NCBI GenBank assembly: GCA_038323375.1
Contig: JBBQGV010000015.1
Coordinates: 1-64,000 of the forward strand
Direction of reading: 5' to 3'
Length of the DNA stretch: 64,000 bases
DNA from: JABWAJ01 sp038323375
Lineage (GTDB): Bacteria; Bacteroidota; Bacteroidia; Chitinophagales; Saprospiraceae
Part shown: piece by piece, positions 47,940-57,085 of the stretch
How positions within the stretch are numbered: the first letter of the stretch is position 1
Layout: each line of letters starts with the position of its first letter
The notes under the pieces: generated by a model
The model's database searches: none
The model's input: only the letters and a program-made list of their open reading frames with translations
What the model was told of the DNA's origin: nothing
Translations under genes and position numbers: made by a program

Positions 47940-49859
47940 ATGAATACGCAGGTTTTAAAGTATCAGTTGAAGTCATTAGAAAAGCTTCCAGTCAAGATTT
48001 GGGACGACTCTAAGGAAGCTTCGGTGCACATTGCGCGCTCCATTGCCTTAGCCGTTCGGCAAAAGCAGCAGGACGGCGAAAAAATTGTACTTGGTCTGGC
48101 AACAGGCTCCTCCCCCATCAAGGTTTACGAAGAATTGGTGCGCATTCACAAGGAAGAAAAACTAAGTTTTTCCAATGTAGTCACCTTCAACTTAGATGAA
48201 TACTATCCCATGGATCCCGGCGCGCAACAAAGCTATGTGCGCTTTATGAACGAATACCTGTTTGACCACATTGACATCCAGCGGGAAAACATCCACATCC
48301 CAAGCGGTGTCATTCCGATGGATCAGGTGGAAGCTTATTGCAAAAACTATGAAAAACTGATCGAGGACCACGGCGGAATTGACATCCAATTGCTGGGGAT
48401 TGGGCGCACCGGGCATATCGGCTTCAACGAGCCAGGCTCCTGGGAAGACTCCGAAACCCGGATGGTGCGTTTAGACACCCTTACCCGCCGCGACGCCATC
48501 AAGGATTTCATTTATGAAGATGCAGTACCCTATCGTGCTATCACAATGGGCATTGCCACCATCATGAAGTCGAAAACGATCTACCTGATGGCCTGGGGCA
48601 GCCACAAAGCCGCCATTGTTAAAGAAGCGGTAGAAGGTTCGATCACTACATCTGTTCCGGCTACCTACCTCCAAAAACATCCCAACATCAAGGTTTATGT
48701 GGACGCCAGCGCCTCCACCGAGTTATCCCGCATCAACACGCCGTGGTTAGTAGGCATTTGCAACTGGAACGAAGACCTGGTTTGCAAAGCCGTGGTCTGG
48801 CTGTCGCTGAAAACTGGCAAACCCATCCTGAAACTGACCGACGAAGATTATAGCGAAAACCACCTGAGCGACCTGACCATAGAATACGACGACGCTTATA
48901 ACATCAACATCAAAATTTTCAACCGCCTGCAACACACCATCAGCGGCTGGCCAGGCGGCAAACCCAACGCCGACGACACCCACCGGCCCGAACGCGCCAA
49001 ACCGGCCAAAAAGCGCTGCATCATCTTCAGTCCGCACCCCGACGACGATGTCATTTCGATGGGCGGCACGTTCCTGCGCTTGGTAGACCAGGGGCACGAG
49101 GTACACGTGGCCTACCAGACTTCGGGCAATATTGCGGTGCACGACCACGACGCCCTGCGCTATGCAGAGTTTTTGAAAGAACTTTCTGAATTTACCGGGC
49201 CTGCCGACGACAAATTGCACACGCTCAGCAAAAAGGTCATCCAGTTTCTCGGGGAAAAACAACCCGATCAGTCGGACATTGCCGAAGTGCGTCAGATGAA
49301 GGGCCTCGTAAGAAGAGGAGAAGCGCGCGCAGGTGCTCGTTTTTGCGGCTTACAAGACCACCACATCCACTTCCTCGACATGCCATTTTACGAAACCGGG
49401 CGCACACGCAAAAAACCGGTGGGGGAAGCAGACATTCAGCTTCTCGTGGACTTATTGGTGAAAGTAAAGCCGCACCAGGTTTACGCAGCCGGAGATCTCG
49501 CCGATCCGCACGGCACGCACCGGGTATGTCTGGAAGCGATTTTCGAGGCATTCAGGCGCTTGCAGGACGCTGCCTGGATGAAAGACTGCTGGCTTTGGCT
49601 GTACCGGGGTGCCTGGCACGAATGGTCAATTGACGAAATTGAAATGGCGGTTCCCATCAGCCCGAAAGAAATGGATCGCAAGCGCAAGGCCATTTTTATG
49701 CACCAAAGTCAAAAAGACCGGCCGCCTTTCCCCGGCGACGACAATCGCGAATTCTGGCAGCGCGCCGAAGAGCGCAACCGCGAAACGGCCAACCTCTACC
49801 GGGCGTTGGGGCTGGCGGAATATGAGGCGATGGAGGCGTTTCGGAGGTGGAAGTTTTAG
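47940..49859 (+). CDS. nagB: Glucosamine-6-phosphate deaminase with C-terminal LmbE/PIG-L domain
   Basis: 639 residues. The NagB domain (about 20-290) converts glucosamine 6-phosphate to fructose 6-phosphate and ammonia; it shows LGLATGSSPIKVYEEL, FNLDEYYPMD and LGIGRTGHIGFNEPGS with the catalytic His in GHIGFNE. The C-terminal domain (about 355-635) is of the LmbE/PIG-L zinc deacetylase fold, with SPHPDDDVISMGG and HGTHR. This two-domain form is usual in Bacteroidota. It feeds amino sugars from chitin or peptidoglycan into glycolysis. A broken partial copy lies at 37164-37624. Confidence 0.93.
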   Translation: MNTQVLKYQLKSLEKLPVKIWDDSKEASVHIARSIALAVRQKQQDGEKIVLGLATGSSPIKVYEELVRIHKEEKLSFSNVVTFNLDEYYPMDPGAQQSYVRFMNEYLFDHIDIQRENIHIPSGVIPMDQVEAYCKNYEKLIEDHGGIDIQLLGIGRTGHIGFNEPGSWEDSETRMVRLDTLTRRDAIKDFIYEDAVPYRAITMGIATIMKSKTIYLMAWGSHKAAIVKEAVEGSITTSVPATYLQKHPNIKVYVDASASTELSRINTPWLVGICNWNEDLVCKAVVWLSLKTGKPILKLTDEDYSENHLSDLTIEYDDAYNINIKIFNRLQHTISGWPGGKPNADDTHRPERAKPAKKRCIIFSPHPDDDVISMGGTFLRLVDQGHEVHVAYQTSGNIAVHDHDALRYAEFLKELSEFTGPADDKLHTLSKKVIQFLGEKQPDQSDIAEVRQMKGLVRRGEARAGARFCGLQDHHIHFLDMPFYETGRTRKKPVGEADIQLLVDLLVKVKPHQVYAAGDLADPHGTHRVCLEAIFEAFRRLQDAAWMKDCWLWLYRGAWHEWSIDEIEMAVPISPKEMDRKRKAIFMHQSQKDRPPFPGDDNREFWQRAEERNRETANLYRALGLAEYEAMEAFRRWKF

Positions 49860-49951
49860 TAACTTATTTTTTTTGATGCACCGGCGGCGGCCACGCCGAT
49901 TTGGTGCTGCCCTGAAACATGGTGCAAGTGCGCGTAAAACTGAGCCGCTGA

Positions 49952-50107
49952 GACAGCAACCACGGCCTCGTGCTACCGGGCGAAGGCAAAGGCAATTTTG
50001 AACCGTTGCCCTCCGTAGCAAGCGGCATCCGCCTGAAAGGAGAAGTGTGGGCAGTGAAAATGGCCAGGCTTGGCTCCCGCGTACTCTTGCGTTTATCTTC
50101 TAATCAT
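49952..50107 (+). pseudogene. C-terminal fragment of an FG-GAP/VCBS-repeat protein
   Basis: One frame reads DSNHGLVLPGEGKGNFEPLP then SVASGIRLKGEVWAVKMARL. This is the last beta-propeller blade and linker typical of Bacteroidota FG-GAP repeat proteins. No start, no upstream blades. The rest of the gap 49860-50193 shows nothing else. Confidence 0.55.
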
Positions 50108-50193
50108 CAAAAGTCTCAAAAAGTCGCCTCAAAAAGCAACAATTCAGAAAATAAGGCGTTTTGTTGCGAATAATTCGCAAAAACCCTCTTATT

Positions 50194-51110
50194 ATGCTGC
50201 TTCAATTTTCAGTTCGGAATTTTAGAACCTTCAAAGACAAAGCCTCTTTGAGCCTGATTGCTTCTAATTATGACAAAGAGACTAGAGCAAGGGATTAGTT
50301 AGGAATAATGCCTTGTTACTCTCCGTTGCTGCGCAATTTAATGATAACATTTCCGAAAACGTTATTACCTGGTTTAACAGCTTAAAAACCATTTCAGGGC
50401 TAAGGGAAGAAGAGTATCAAGGCTATACAATGAATAGAACTCAAGATTCCCAATACAAAGATAAAATACTTGATTTGCTTAAGTTCGCAGACATAGGGAT
50501 TCATGATATAAAGCTCAAAATGCTTAATATTGATCAACTCCCCAAAGATATGCCCGATGAATTAAAACAATTATTAACCAAAATAGCCAGAGAAAATGAA
50601 ACTGAAATTTTTTCTGATATTTTAACTTCCCATAAAAAATTTGATGGATCAAAAAAATATGTCGGAGATACTATATTGTCTTTAATTGACGATGAATCCT
50701 CCGGTACACGAAAATTTTTTGCTTTAACAGGGCTTATTTTAGACTCTATTGAAAACGGGCATACCTTAATTGTTGATGAACTGGATGCCAAACTGCATCC
50801 AAATTTAGTCTGTGAGATTGTTGCTCTTTTCAACTCTGGAAAATCCAATGCCAATAATGCACAACTCATTTTCAATACGCACGATACGAATCTCTTAAGC
50901 TCAGGTTTATTTAGGAGAGACCAAATCTGGTTTACAGAAAAAGATAAATTTGGAGCAGCAAAGTTGTATTCCATGGCAGATTTTAAATCTGATGAGGTAA
51001 GGAAAAATGAAGCATTTGAGGAAACCTACCTTAGAGGAAAATATGGAGCTGTTCCTTTTTTGACGCACTTTGATGAATTGACACTACAGAAACCTATTCC
51101 TGCAAAATGA
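50194..51110 (+). pseudogene. AAA (OLD/RloC-like) ATPase with internal deletion, Walker A lost
   Basis: ATG 50194 opens the typical start MLLQFSVRNFRTFKDKASLS then LIASNYDKE, but hits TAG at about 50296. From about 50300 another frame picks up far inside the protein (NNALLLSVAAQFNDNISENV) and runs to 51110 with Walker B (HTLIVDELDAKLHPNL), the D-loop and the H-loop region (IFNTHDTNLLSSGLFRRDQI). The Walker A and roughly 150 residues between are missing. The intact protein would be an AAA_15/21-type ATPase as in RloC, Septu or other defence systems. Two small ORFs follow with ATGA overlaps. Confidence 0.82.
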
Positions 51111-51244
51111 AAAACAAACAAGCAGATCAAATTGCGGCCAAAAAAAGACATCATGTTCAATTAAAAGAGAAACGAAGAAGCGAACCTTTGCTGGAAAGAA
51201 ATGGATCATTCTCCATCTTGAGGATCATTAGGGAGGCGGGATGA
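51107..51244 (+). CDS. 45-residue basic protein, translationally coupled
   Basis: The ATG overlaps the ATPase stop (ATGA) and its own stop overlaps the next ATG the same way. The product starts MKNKQADQIAAKKRHHVQLK and is highly basic and helical, ending in FSILRIIREAG. No family recognised. The tight coupling suggests a real small gene that came with the ATPase. Confidence 0.55.
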   Translation: MKNKQADQIAAKKRHHVQLKEKRRSEPLLERNGSFSILRIIREAG

Positions 51245-51507
51245 ACAGAAGTGATTATGATGCTAAAATCAACAACCTTTTAAGACCTTATAACCTTGTT
51301 TACGATGGAAAGAATAGTAAAATCATCACAGATGATTTTTTTGATCTGCTTGATGGCGTAGATGAAAAAACGAATAAAGAGAGAAAGCTTTTAGCAATCA
51401 AGCGGGCTAAAAGGACTTATGATTTGTTTGATCATACAAATCCGGCAAGTGAAGAATCCTCAACGACTGTATTCAGGCTCGTTGAAGAATTATTGAAATA
51501 TATTTAA
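51241..51507 (+). CDS. 88-residue hypothetical protein in the ATPase operon
   Basis: It starts MNRSDYDAKINNLLRPYNLV and is acidic and helical (VDEKTNKERKLLAIKRAKRT, VFRLVEELLKYI). No domain is recognised. It is coupled by ATGA overlap to the 45-residue gene and so belongs to the ATPase operon, perhaps as an antidote or adaptor. With the ATPase deleted, its function is probably lost. Confidence 0.55.
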   Translation: MNRSDYDAKINNLLRPYNLVYDGKNSKIITDDFFDLLDGVDEKTNKERKLLAIKRAKRTYDLFDHTNPASEESSTTVFRLVEELLKYI

Positions 51508-51527
51508 TACAACAAACCACACCCTCC

Positions 51528-51889
51528 ATGCCCACTTCCCGCCGCAAATTCATCCGCCAAACTGCTGCTGCCGCCATGGGTACCGGTTTTACAACCATGT
51601 TGCCTTTGGACGCCATTGCACAAATGAGGTGCCGCGTTTCTGCCAATGACAAAATCAATGTTGGCCTCATTGGCTGCAAAGGCATGGGGTGGTCGAACCT
51701 GAGCACCTTGTTGATAAACGTACCCGAAGCCGAGTGCATCGCTTTAGCCGACGTGGATCAAAGCGTGCTGGACGAACGGGCAGAAAAGTCTATTGGGATG
51801 CGGCATCAGGTGCGTTCAAAAACGATACAGAAGCGAATGCTTTGCTCAAAGCAAATTATCAAAATGGCTGGAAATTGCCAAAGAGTTAA
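51528..51889 (+). pseudogene. Gfo/Idh/MocA-family oxidoreductase, N- and C-terminal stubs fused
   Basis: The first frame has a Tat-like signal (SRRKFIRQTAAAAMGTGF) and the start of a Rossmann fold (INVGLIGCKGMGWSNL, ECIALADVDQSVLDERAEKS). At about 51790 the natural C-terminus of the same family appears in another frame (VYWDAASGAFKNDTEAN, then YQNGWKLPKS stop at 51887). Some 300 residues between have been deleted. No function is expected. Confidence 0.8.
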
Positions 51890-51960
51890 CCATTTTTCAA
51901 CAAGACCAACCAAGCGCTTGTTATAGCATTCGTCGCCCCAAAATTAATGTAAGCTGATTT

Positions 51961-52854
51961 ATGATACCGAACTTCAATTTTCAAAAAAAGAGACTGACGC
52001 TGCCTGATCAAACGACCGTGGCTTACTTAGATACCGGGCACGATGCGGCTAAGCCTACCCTCGTCATGGTGCATGGCTTAGGCAACAATGCTTCTGTTTG
52101 GCTCAGGCTGATGGCGCAAATTCAGGGTCAGTACCGCTGTATTGCCTTAGATTTGCCTGCTCATGGAGATTCGCAAGCCTGCACCCAAGCGTGTGGAATT
52201 AATTATTTTTCAGCAACCGTTGAGGGTCTTATTGAAGGCTTACAATTAGGCCAGGTGATGCTCATGGGCCACTCTATGGGTGGGTTGGTTTCGATCAAAA
52301 CTATTTTGCGAAAGCCCACAGTCGTCAAGCAGTGCATTTTACTTGCCCCTGCTGGTTTTGAAACCTTTACGCTCAAGGAAAAAGCCTGGTTAAAAGCCAT
52401 TTATGCGGTATGGATGCTCAAAAAGATGAGTGCAGCACGTATGGAACAGCAAACCAGAGAAAGTTTTTTCCGATTCCCGCCTGATTTTGAGTTTGCCGTA
52501 CAGGAAATTATCGCCATTCGCGAATCTCCGGAGGCATTCGAGGCGTACTGCGAAACGCTGTCTTTGTGCATGAACAGCCTGCTTAATGAGTCGGTTTTTG
52601 ATACCCTTTCCACCATTAGTCTGCCGTGCACTGTATTTTTTGGCATAGAAGACCTGACCATTCCCAACAAAGTCCTTCATCCGAACCTCACAGCCATCGA
52701 AGTAGCCGAGCAGGGGACGCGGAAAATTCCCAATGCCACCCTGCACTTGATTCCTGAATGCGGCCATACCCTCCAATGGGAGGCAGCTGATCAGATTGCT
52801 GATTTTTTACTAAATTTGGTTAGCTACTCTTCTTCCGCAGGTTCCGGACGCTGA
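51961..52854 (+). CDS. Alpha/beta hydrolase
   Basis: 297 residues with VMVHGLGNNASVW (oxyanion strand), nucleophile elbow MGHSMGGLVS (Ser about 98), acid in FFGIEDLTIPNK, and His in IPECGHTLQWE. A cap domain lies at about 130-210. No signal peptide. The 3' end overlaps the convergent FMN oxidase gene by 35 bases, so the two are not cotranscribed, but it could still serve the neighbouring pathway. The substrate is unknown. Confidence 0.88.
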   Translation: MIPNFNFQKKRLTLPDQTTVAYLDTGHDAAKPTLVMVHGLGNNASVWLRLMAQIQGQYRCIALDLPAHGDSQACTQACGINYFSATVEGLIEGLQLGQVMLMGHSMGGLVSIKTILRKPTVVKQCILLAPAGFETFTLKEKAWLKAIYAVWMLKKMSAARMEQQTRESFFRFPPDFEFAVQEIIAIRESPEAFEAYCETLSLCMNSLLNESVFDTLSTISLPCTVFFGIEDLTIPNKVLHPNLTAIEVAEQGTRKIPNATLHLIPECGHTLQWEAADQIADFLLNLVSYSSSAGSGR

Positions 52855-54025
52855 CCTCTTCCCAAGAACGGCAACCGGCTAATCCCAGGGTCAGGTCAAT
52901 GTCTGCCAACAAATTCGTGATGACCTCGCGAACGCCTGCTTCCCCGCCTACCGCCAGCGCTAAGGCATAAGGCCGTGCCACCAGTACCGCCTTTGCGCCT
53001 AAGGCCATCGCTTTGAATACGTCTGCGCCACGTCGGATGCCGCTGTCGAACAAGACGGTCAGTTCATCCCCGACGGCATTGGCAATTTCCGGCAATACCA
53101 CCAATGAGCCTACCGCACCATCTACCTGCCTTCCGCCATGATTGGAAACTACGATGCCATCCACGCCATAATCCAACGCTTTTCGGGCATCGTCTATGTG
53201 CTGAATGCCTTTGAGTATGATGGGCATCCGGGTGCAATTCCGGATAACGGACAAGTCGTTCCAAGTTAGGCCCGGCCCGGTAAATACCTTCGTAAAATGG
53301 CGGATGGCTTTGAATTTATTTTGCTCAGGGTCGCCGCCTACGGCCTCCCGGAATACCGGATCGCCGAAGTAATTGGCCAAGCCGTGGCCGTGCAAAAATG
53401 GCAGGTATCCCAGCTGAATATCACGTTCGCGCCAAGCCAAAACCGGGGTATCAAGAGTCACCACTAAGGCCGAATACCCGGCCTCTTCTGCCCTCCGAAT
53501 GACACTCCTTGTAAAATCGTGGTCGCGCCCCCAATACAACTGAAACCAATGTGGGTTTTCTGCGTTTTCCCGGGCGATGTCTTCCATAGGCATAGATGAC
53601 ACGTTGCTAACCACTTGTGGCACCTTCATGGAACGCGCAGCACGGGCAACCGCCAATTCAGCTTCCGGGTGTGCAATGGACAATACACCTACCGGCCCGA
53701 GTAATAAGGGAGAAGGCAAGCGCTGTCCAAACAGTGTAACGCCCATATCTGCATTAGAAATATCCACCAACATACGTGGCACAATTTGCCAATCATCCAG
53801 CGCCTCCTGATTGTTGCGCATAGTTGTTTCCCCGCCAGCGCCGCCTGCAATGTAGGCAAAGGCTTCGGGTGTCATTTTTTCCGAGGCTTCTTGAAGTAAG
53901 TCTTCATAAGAAACCGGAAATTTATTTTTCCGGTTGAACAGGCCATTCAGGTAAATGTGCATCTGTCGCTCTACACCAAAGGAAGGGCGCTCCATTTGTA
54001 AGGTATCACCGGTTCTATTTTTCAT
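52820..54025 (-). CDS. FMN-dependent alpha-hydroxy-acid oxidase/dehydrogenase
   Basis: 401 residues of the lactate/glycolate oxidase family, a TIM barrel that oxidises an alpha-hydroxy acid to a keto acid. FMN and substrate sites are seen in PLLLGPVGVLSIAHPEAE, ALVVTLDTPVLAWRERD, PIILKGIQHIDDA (Lys about 272), and the catalytic His in VVSNHGGRQVDG (about 296). It is the last gene of the minus-strand run and starts 2 bases after the beta-barrel gene ends, so it is in the operon of the peptide-lipid cluster. Mycofactocin clusters contain a homologue (MftD) acting on the peptide; a similar tailoring role is possible here. Confidence 0.9.
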   Translation of the reverse strand: MKNRTGDTLQMERPSFGVERQMHIYLNGLFNRKNKFPVSYEDLLQEASEKMTPEAFAYIAGGAGGETTMRNNQEALDDWQIVPRMLVDISNADMGVTLFGQRLPSPLLLGPVGVLSIAHPEAELAVARAARSMKVPQVVSNVSSMPMEDIARENAENPHWFQLYWGRDHDFTRSVIRRAEEAGYSALVVTLDTPVLAWRERDIQLGYLPFLHGHGLANYFGDPVFREAVGGDPEQNKFKAIRHFTKVFTGPGLTWNDLSVIRNCTRMPIILKGIQHIDDARKALDYGVDGIVVSNHGGRQVDGAVGSLVVLPEIANAVGDELTVLFDSGIRRGADVFKAMALGAKAVLVARPYALALAVGGEAGVREVITNLLADIDLTLGLAGCRSWEEVSVRNLRKKSS

Positions 54026-54027
54026 AA

Positions 54028-55320
54028 TTAAAATAGTTTATTTAAATAAAAAACTGCCTGAATAAAATTAATTTCTAATTGATCAAAATGGTATCGTTTG
54101 CCTCCTGTTTGCTCGTTTTGCAGCGTGAGGCCGGGGAAATAGCGAACATTGGTGCGCAGTAAAAAGGATTGGAGGCGATTGGGGCGGATGTCCCATCCAA
54201 AAATATACCCCAATTTCCACTGGTCTTCTTTAGCCTGAAAAGCGGTGCCAGGGTTTAGTGCATCCCCGCCAATGGCCTCCAACCGTTCCCAGCCCGGGCT
54301 TATTCCAATAAAAGGAACAAACCCCTTGTAATCAAACAAAGATTTGCAAAGGTCTAATGACAAGGCTTTGCGGCGAAACTCCAGCGTACTGCCATAAGCG
54401 CTAATTTCACTGTTGATGCTCCGGTAAGACAGGTTGAGGTGCGCGTCTAATTTGTGGTGATAATAGCCTGCGCCCCATTCTATAAAAACATTCCCCCCCC
54501 TGTGTCGGCCCATATAAGGTGCTACATCGGTTGATTCCTTCAGGAAAAAAGTAGAAGAAACGCCCACTGCTGCTGAAAAGGTATTGAGTTTACCTGCTTT
54601 CCCGAGGCGATCCTCCAGCTCTTTGGTACGGCCATTGAGCAAGTCTTCTTCTGCCGAAACCGTCGTGTCCAGTAAATAACGGTATCCTATTCTGAATTGA
54701 AGTGGGGGCAAACGGAGTGTCGAGGCAGCAACCCGATCGAAATAATAAGTAGCCTTGTTGTTGTACATCCACGTGGCTGACAATTCAAAATAGTGCTTTT
54801 TATTGGCAATGGTGCTTACCCCGGCATGAATTGGGTAGCTCACTTTATTGTAATTGGAGCCGTCGTCGCTTTTGTCGTCTGTTTTACCGAGGTATCTAAA
54901 ATTCAACGAATTGAAAGACATGCCCACAAAAGGGCTAATTTTTGCGGTATAAGGCGTTTTCCACAAAAAATATCGGAAACCGGTTTCTGTGCCGGTAGCA
55001 TAATCCGTTGTTCGTGTGCCTGATTGCAAATTGAGGATGGGAATGTTGATAAAAAAATCCACTTTCCCCCAAAAATGCATACCGGAAATATTCAGGTGCG
55101 TCGCCGAACGCGGTGCAAAAGAAAGTTTGTCAGGCTCGCTGCCTGCCACACCCGACACCTTCGTTTCCCATGCGGGGGCATATCCGGTATAGATCCCGAA
55201 GCCACTCTGGGCAAAACGGTGTTGGGTTTTAGGAGAAATAACCTCCGAGTTTTCTTGTCCAATGATTATGGTATTGGACACAAACAGCAGGCAGCAGAGC
55301 GAGACAAATAGACGCATCAT
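54028..55320 (-). CDS. Outer-membrane beta-barrel protein of the peptide cluster
   Basis: 430 residues. A signal peptide (MRLFVSLCCLLFVSNTIIIG) is followed by alternating amphipathic strands rich in Tyr/Phe and Gly (HFWGKVDFFINIPIL, GFRYFLWKTPYTAKISPFV, HHKLDAHLNLSYRSINSE, LGYIFGWDIRP), ending in FIQAVFYLNKLF with a terminal Phe as expected for BAM substrates. No family recognised. Its place in the operon suggests a port or anchor for the modified peptide. A C8 run at 54493-54500 is within the frame, a possible slippage site. Confidence 0.7.
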   Translation of the reverse strand: MMRLFVSLCCLLFVSNTIIIGQENSEVISPKTQHRFAQSGFGIYTGYAPAWETKVSGVAGSEPDKLSFAPRSATHLNISGMHFWGKVDFFINIPILNLQSGTRTTDYATGTETGFRYFLWKTPYTAKISPFVGMSFNSLNFRYLGKTDDKSDDGSNYNKVSYPIHAGVSTIANKKHYFELSATWMYNNKATYYFDRVAASTLRLPPLQFRIGYRYLLDTTVSAEEDLLNGRTKELEDRLGKAGKLNTFSAAVGVSSTFFLKESTDVAPYMGRHRGGNVFIEWGAGYYHHKLDAHLNLSYRSINSEISAYGSTLEFRRKALSLDLCKSLFDYKGFVPFIGISPGWERLEAIGGDALNPGTAFQAKEDQWKLGYIFGWDIRPNRLQSFLLRTNVRYFPGLTLQNEQTGGKRYHFDQLEINFIQAVFYLNKLF

Positions 55321-55328
55321 GATTGAAT

Positions 55329-56594
55329 TTAATTATATCGACTTAAAATAATGGAAGTTGTATTTCCACCAGCCTGGATGGAGTTGACCATCACCTTTTC
55401 CAAAGGTACGTGTTCCAATGTTTCTCCCGGAATGGTCACCCTGGCATTGGTGGGGTTATTAAAATAACTACCAGCCCAGCCCGTTCCAAGCACTTCTTCG
55501 TTTTGCATCATCAGCGCAGCCGCTACCAGCGAAGTTTGGCCCGAAGCCCCAAAAGTTTCCCCAATAAATGGTTTTATTGTGGTGTAGTAGAGGTCTTCAT
55601 TTTTCCAGATTTCATCAATTGCCTTTCCTTCGTATTCGTTGTACTGCCAAGGCAGGCAAGAAGCCCCCACGACACAGTCGATATCCGAAGGCGCAAGCCC
55701 TGACAATTTTAAGCTTTCCTCCATTACGTGTTTGAAGTCGGCCTCATTTTTTTCAAAGAAGAAATTGTCGTGAGCGCCGTCAAAGCCGGTATTGTAATTG
55801 AGTACTTCTGCATAAATATCGGCACCTCTTTCCAGTGCATGGTCTAATTTTTCCAGAACCACAAAGGCCGCAGCTTCGCCAATAACGGTTTTTCGCTCGT
55901 TTTTTGCATAGTCGAGGGCACGTTTGAGGGCCGTTTCCGCAGTTGTATCGGCATTCTCCGAAGGGCAGTCAAGCAAATATCCGCTTTCGTTATAAAAAAT
56001 CAAATGAATGTCCCTTATTTCATCAAAACCACCACAAATAATGATGTCGGCATCGTCATTTTTCAGGAGGTCGAAGCCGTAGCAAACGCTGTCTTCCCCC
56101 ATCAGCAAAGAGCTTGAACCCCTGAATTTATAGTACCGCGTGGTGTCGCCCAAGACTGTATTCGACACCGTTTTTGTGAAGTCGAAAGGACTGGCTTTGC
56201 GCGGACCTTCGCGAAACAGCTTTTCCAGATAGGCTTCAACGGCTGCATTGGCCGCCATTGACGTATTCAGAATCAGGCCAATCCGATCTGGTGAAAGCTG
56301 GTTGCCTTCCAGTTTGGCACTTTTGACTGCCGTTTGGCACCCCAACATGGCGAGTTGGGAGTACCGGAGTGGAAATGGCGCTTTCAAATCGGCAAAATAT
56401 TCTTTGATGTTGATTTCCGGACACGGATAAAAATATGTCTGATCCAGCCCTGATTCGTTCCAGGTGTTTTTGATAACGACCCCACTTTGTCCGGACTTGA
56501 GGCTTTGGTAATAAGTTTCAGCGCCAATGCCGATGCTGGAGACCATGCCTACTCCTGTGATAACGATGCGTTCATTTTGTGGTATAGATTTCAT
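55329..56594 (-). CDS. Ketosynthase-like protein lacking the catalytic residues (chain-length-factor type)
   Basis: 421 residues, FabF fold from VITGVGMVSSIGIG onwards. The Cys of the usual GCASG site is replaced: the aligned loop is LLMGEDSVCYGF with Glu at about 167. The two His are also gone: HGT is replaced by the loop GASCLPWQ, and GHxxGAAG by IGETFGASG. It should therefore be the non-catalytic partner of an active ketosynthase, as CLF/KS-beta or ApeC-like subunits are. An active KS with intact His motifs lies at the right edge (63666-64000). Confidence 0.85.
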   Translation of the reverse strand: MKSIPQNERIVITGVGMVSSIGIGAETYYQSLKSGQSGVVIKNTWNESGLDQTYFYPCPEINIKEYFADLKAPFPLRYSQLAMLGCQTAVKSAKLEGNQLSPDRIGLILNTSMAANAAVEAYLEKLFREGPRKASPFDFTKTVSNTVLGDTTRYYKFRGSSSLLMGEDSVCYGFDLLKNDDADIIICGGFDEIRDIHLIFYNESGYLLDCPSENADTTAETALKRALDYAKNERKTVIGEAAAFVVLEKLDHALERGADIYAEVLNYNTGFDGAHDNFFFEKNEADFKHVMEESLKLSGLAPSDIDCVVGASCLPWQYNEYEGKAIDEIWKNEDLYYTTIKPFIGETFGASGQTSLVAAALMMQNEEVLGTGWAGSYFNNPTNARVTIPGETLEHVPLEKVMVNSIQAGGNTTSIILSRYN

Positions 56595-56599
56595 AATAT

Positions 56600-57085
56600 T
56601 TAGCTAGGTTTGGTAAGGTGAACGGTAATATTTCCTTTAGCGACTACTTCGTTTTGTGCATCCAGTACTTTTCCGTCATATACCGAAAAGTCCATGAATT
56701 TTTGCTTAATGAATACAACTATTGTAAGCTCTGAATTCGGAAAAACCGGTTTAACAAAGGTGGTTTTATCAATTTTAATGGCCCGGCCCATCATTTTTTT
56801 ATCCGATATATTTTCTCCCGATGCAGTACCGATCTGGTTTTCGATCATTTCCATCCGGCCAAAAAGACCGCATGTTTGGAACATCATTTCTACCAGAATA
56901 ACCCCCGGCAGCATGGGATAACCCGGAAAATGGCCCTTAAAAAAAGGCATGTCGGCGTTTACCTGTGTTTTGGCGGTGAGCGAGACACCGGGTTCGTAGC
57001 TTACAATTTCGTCCACCAGCAACATGGGTGGGCGGTGTGGCAATAAAGTTGCCGGTTTGGGAAAAGTCAAGGTATTCGTACTCAT
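56600..57085 (-). CDS. FabZ-like 3-hydroxyacyl-ACP dehydratase
   Basis: 161 residues, single hot-dog fold. LPHRPPMLLVDEI and the active-site block FKGHFPGYPMLPGVILVEMM (His about 52) identify the FabZ/FabA group. It removes water from 3-hydroxyacyl-ACP to give the 2-enoyl product. It starts 4 bases inside the stop of the upstream transferase gene and ends 5 bases before the KS-like gene, so it is part of the operon. Without a ketoreductase or enoyl reductase in view, the chain may stay unsaturated or use housekeeping enzymes. Confidence 0.88.
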   Translation of the reverse strand: MSTNTLTFPKPATLLPHRPPMLLVDEIVSYEPGVSLTAKTQVNADMPFFKGHFPGYPMLPGVILVEMMFQTCGLFGRMEMIENQIGTASGENISDKKMMGRAIKIDKTTFVKPVFPNSELTIVVFIKQKFMDFSVYDGKVLDAQNEVVAKGNITVHLTKPS

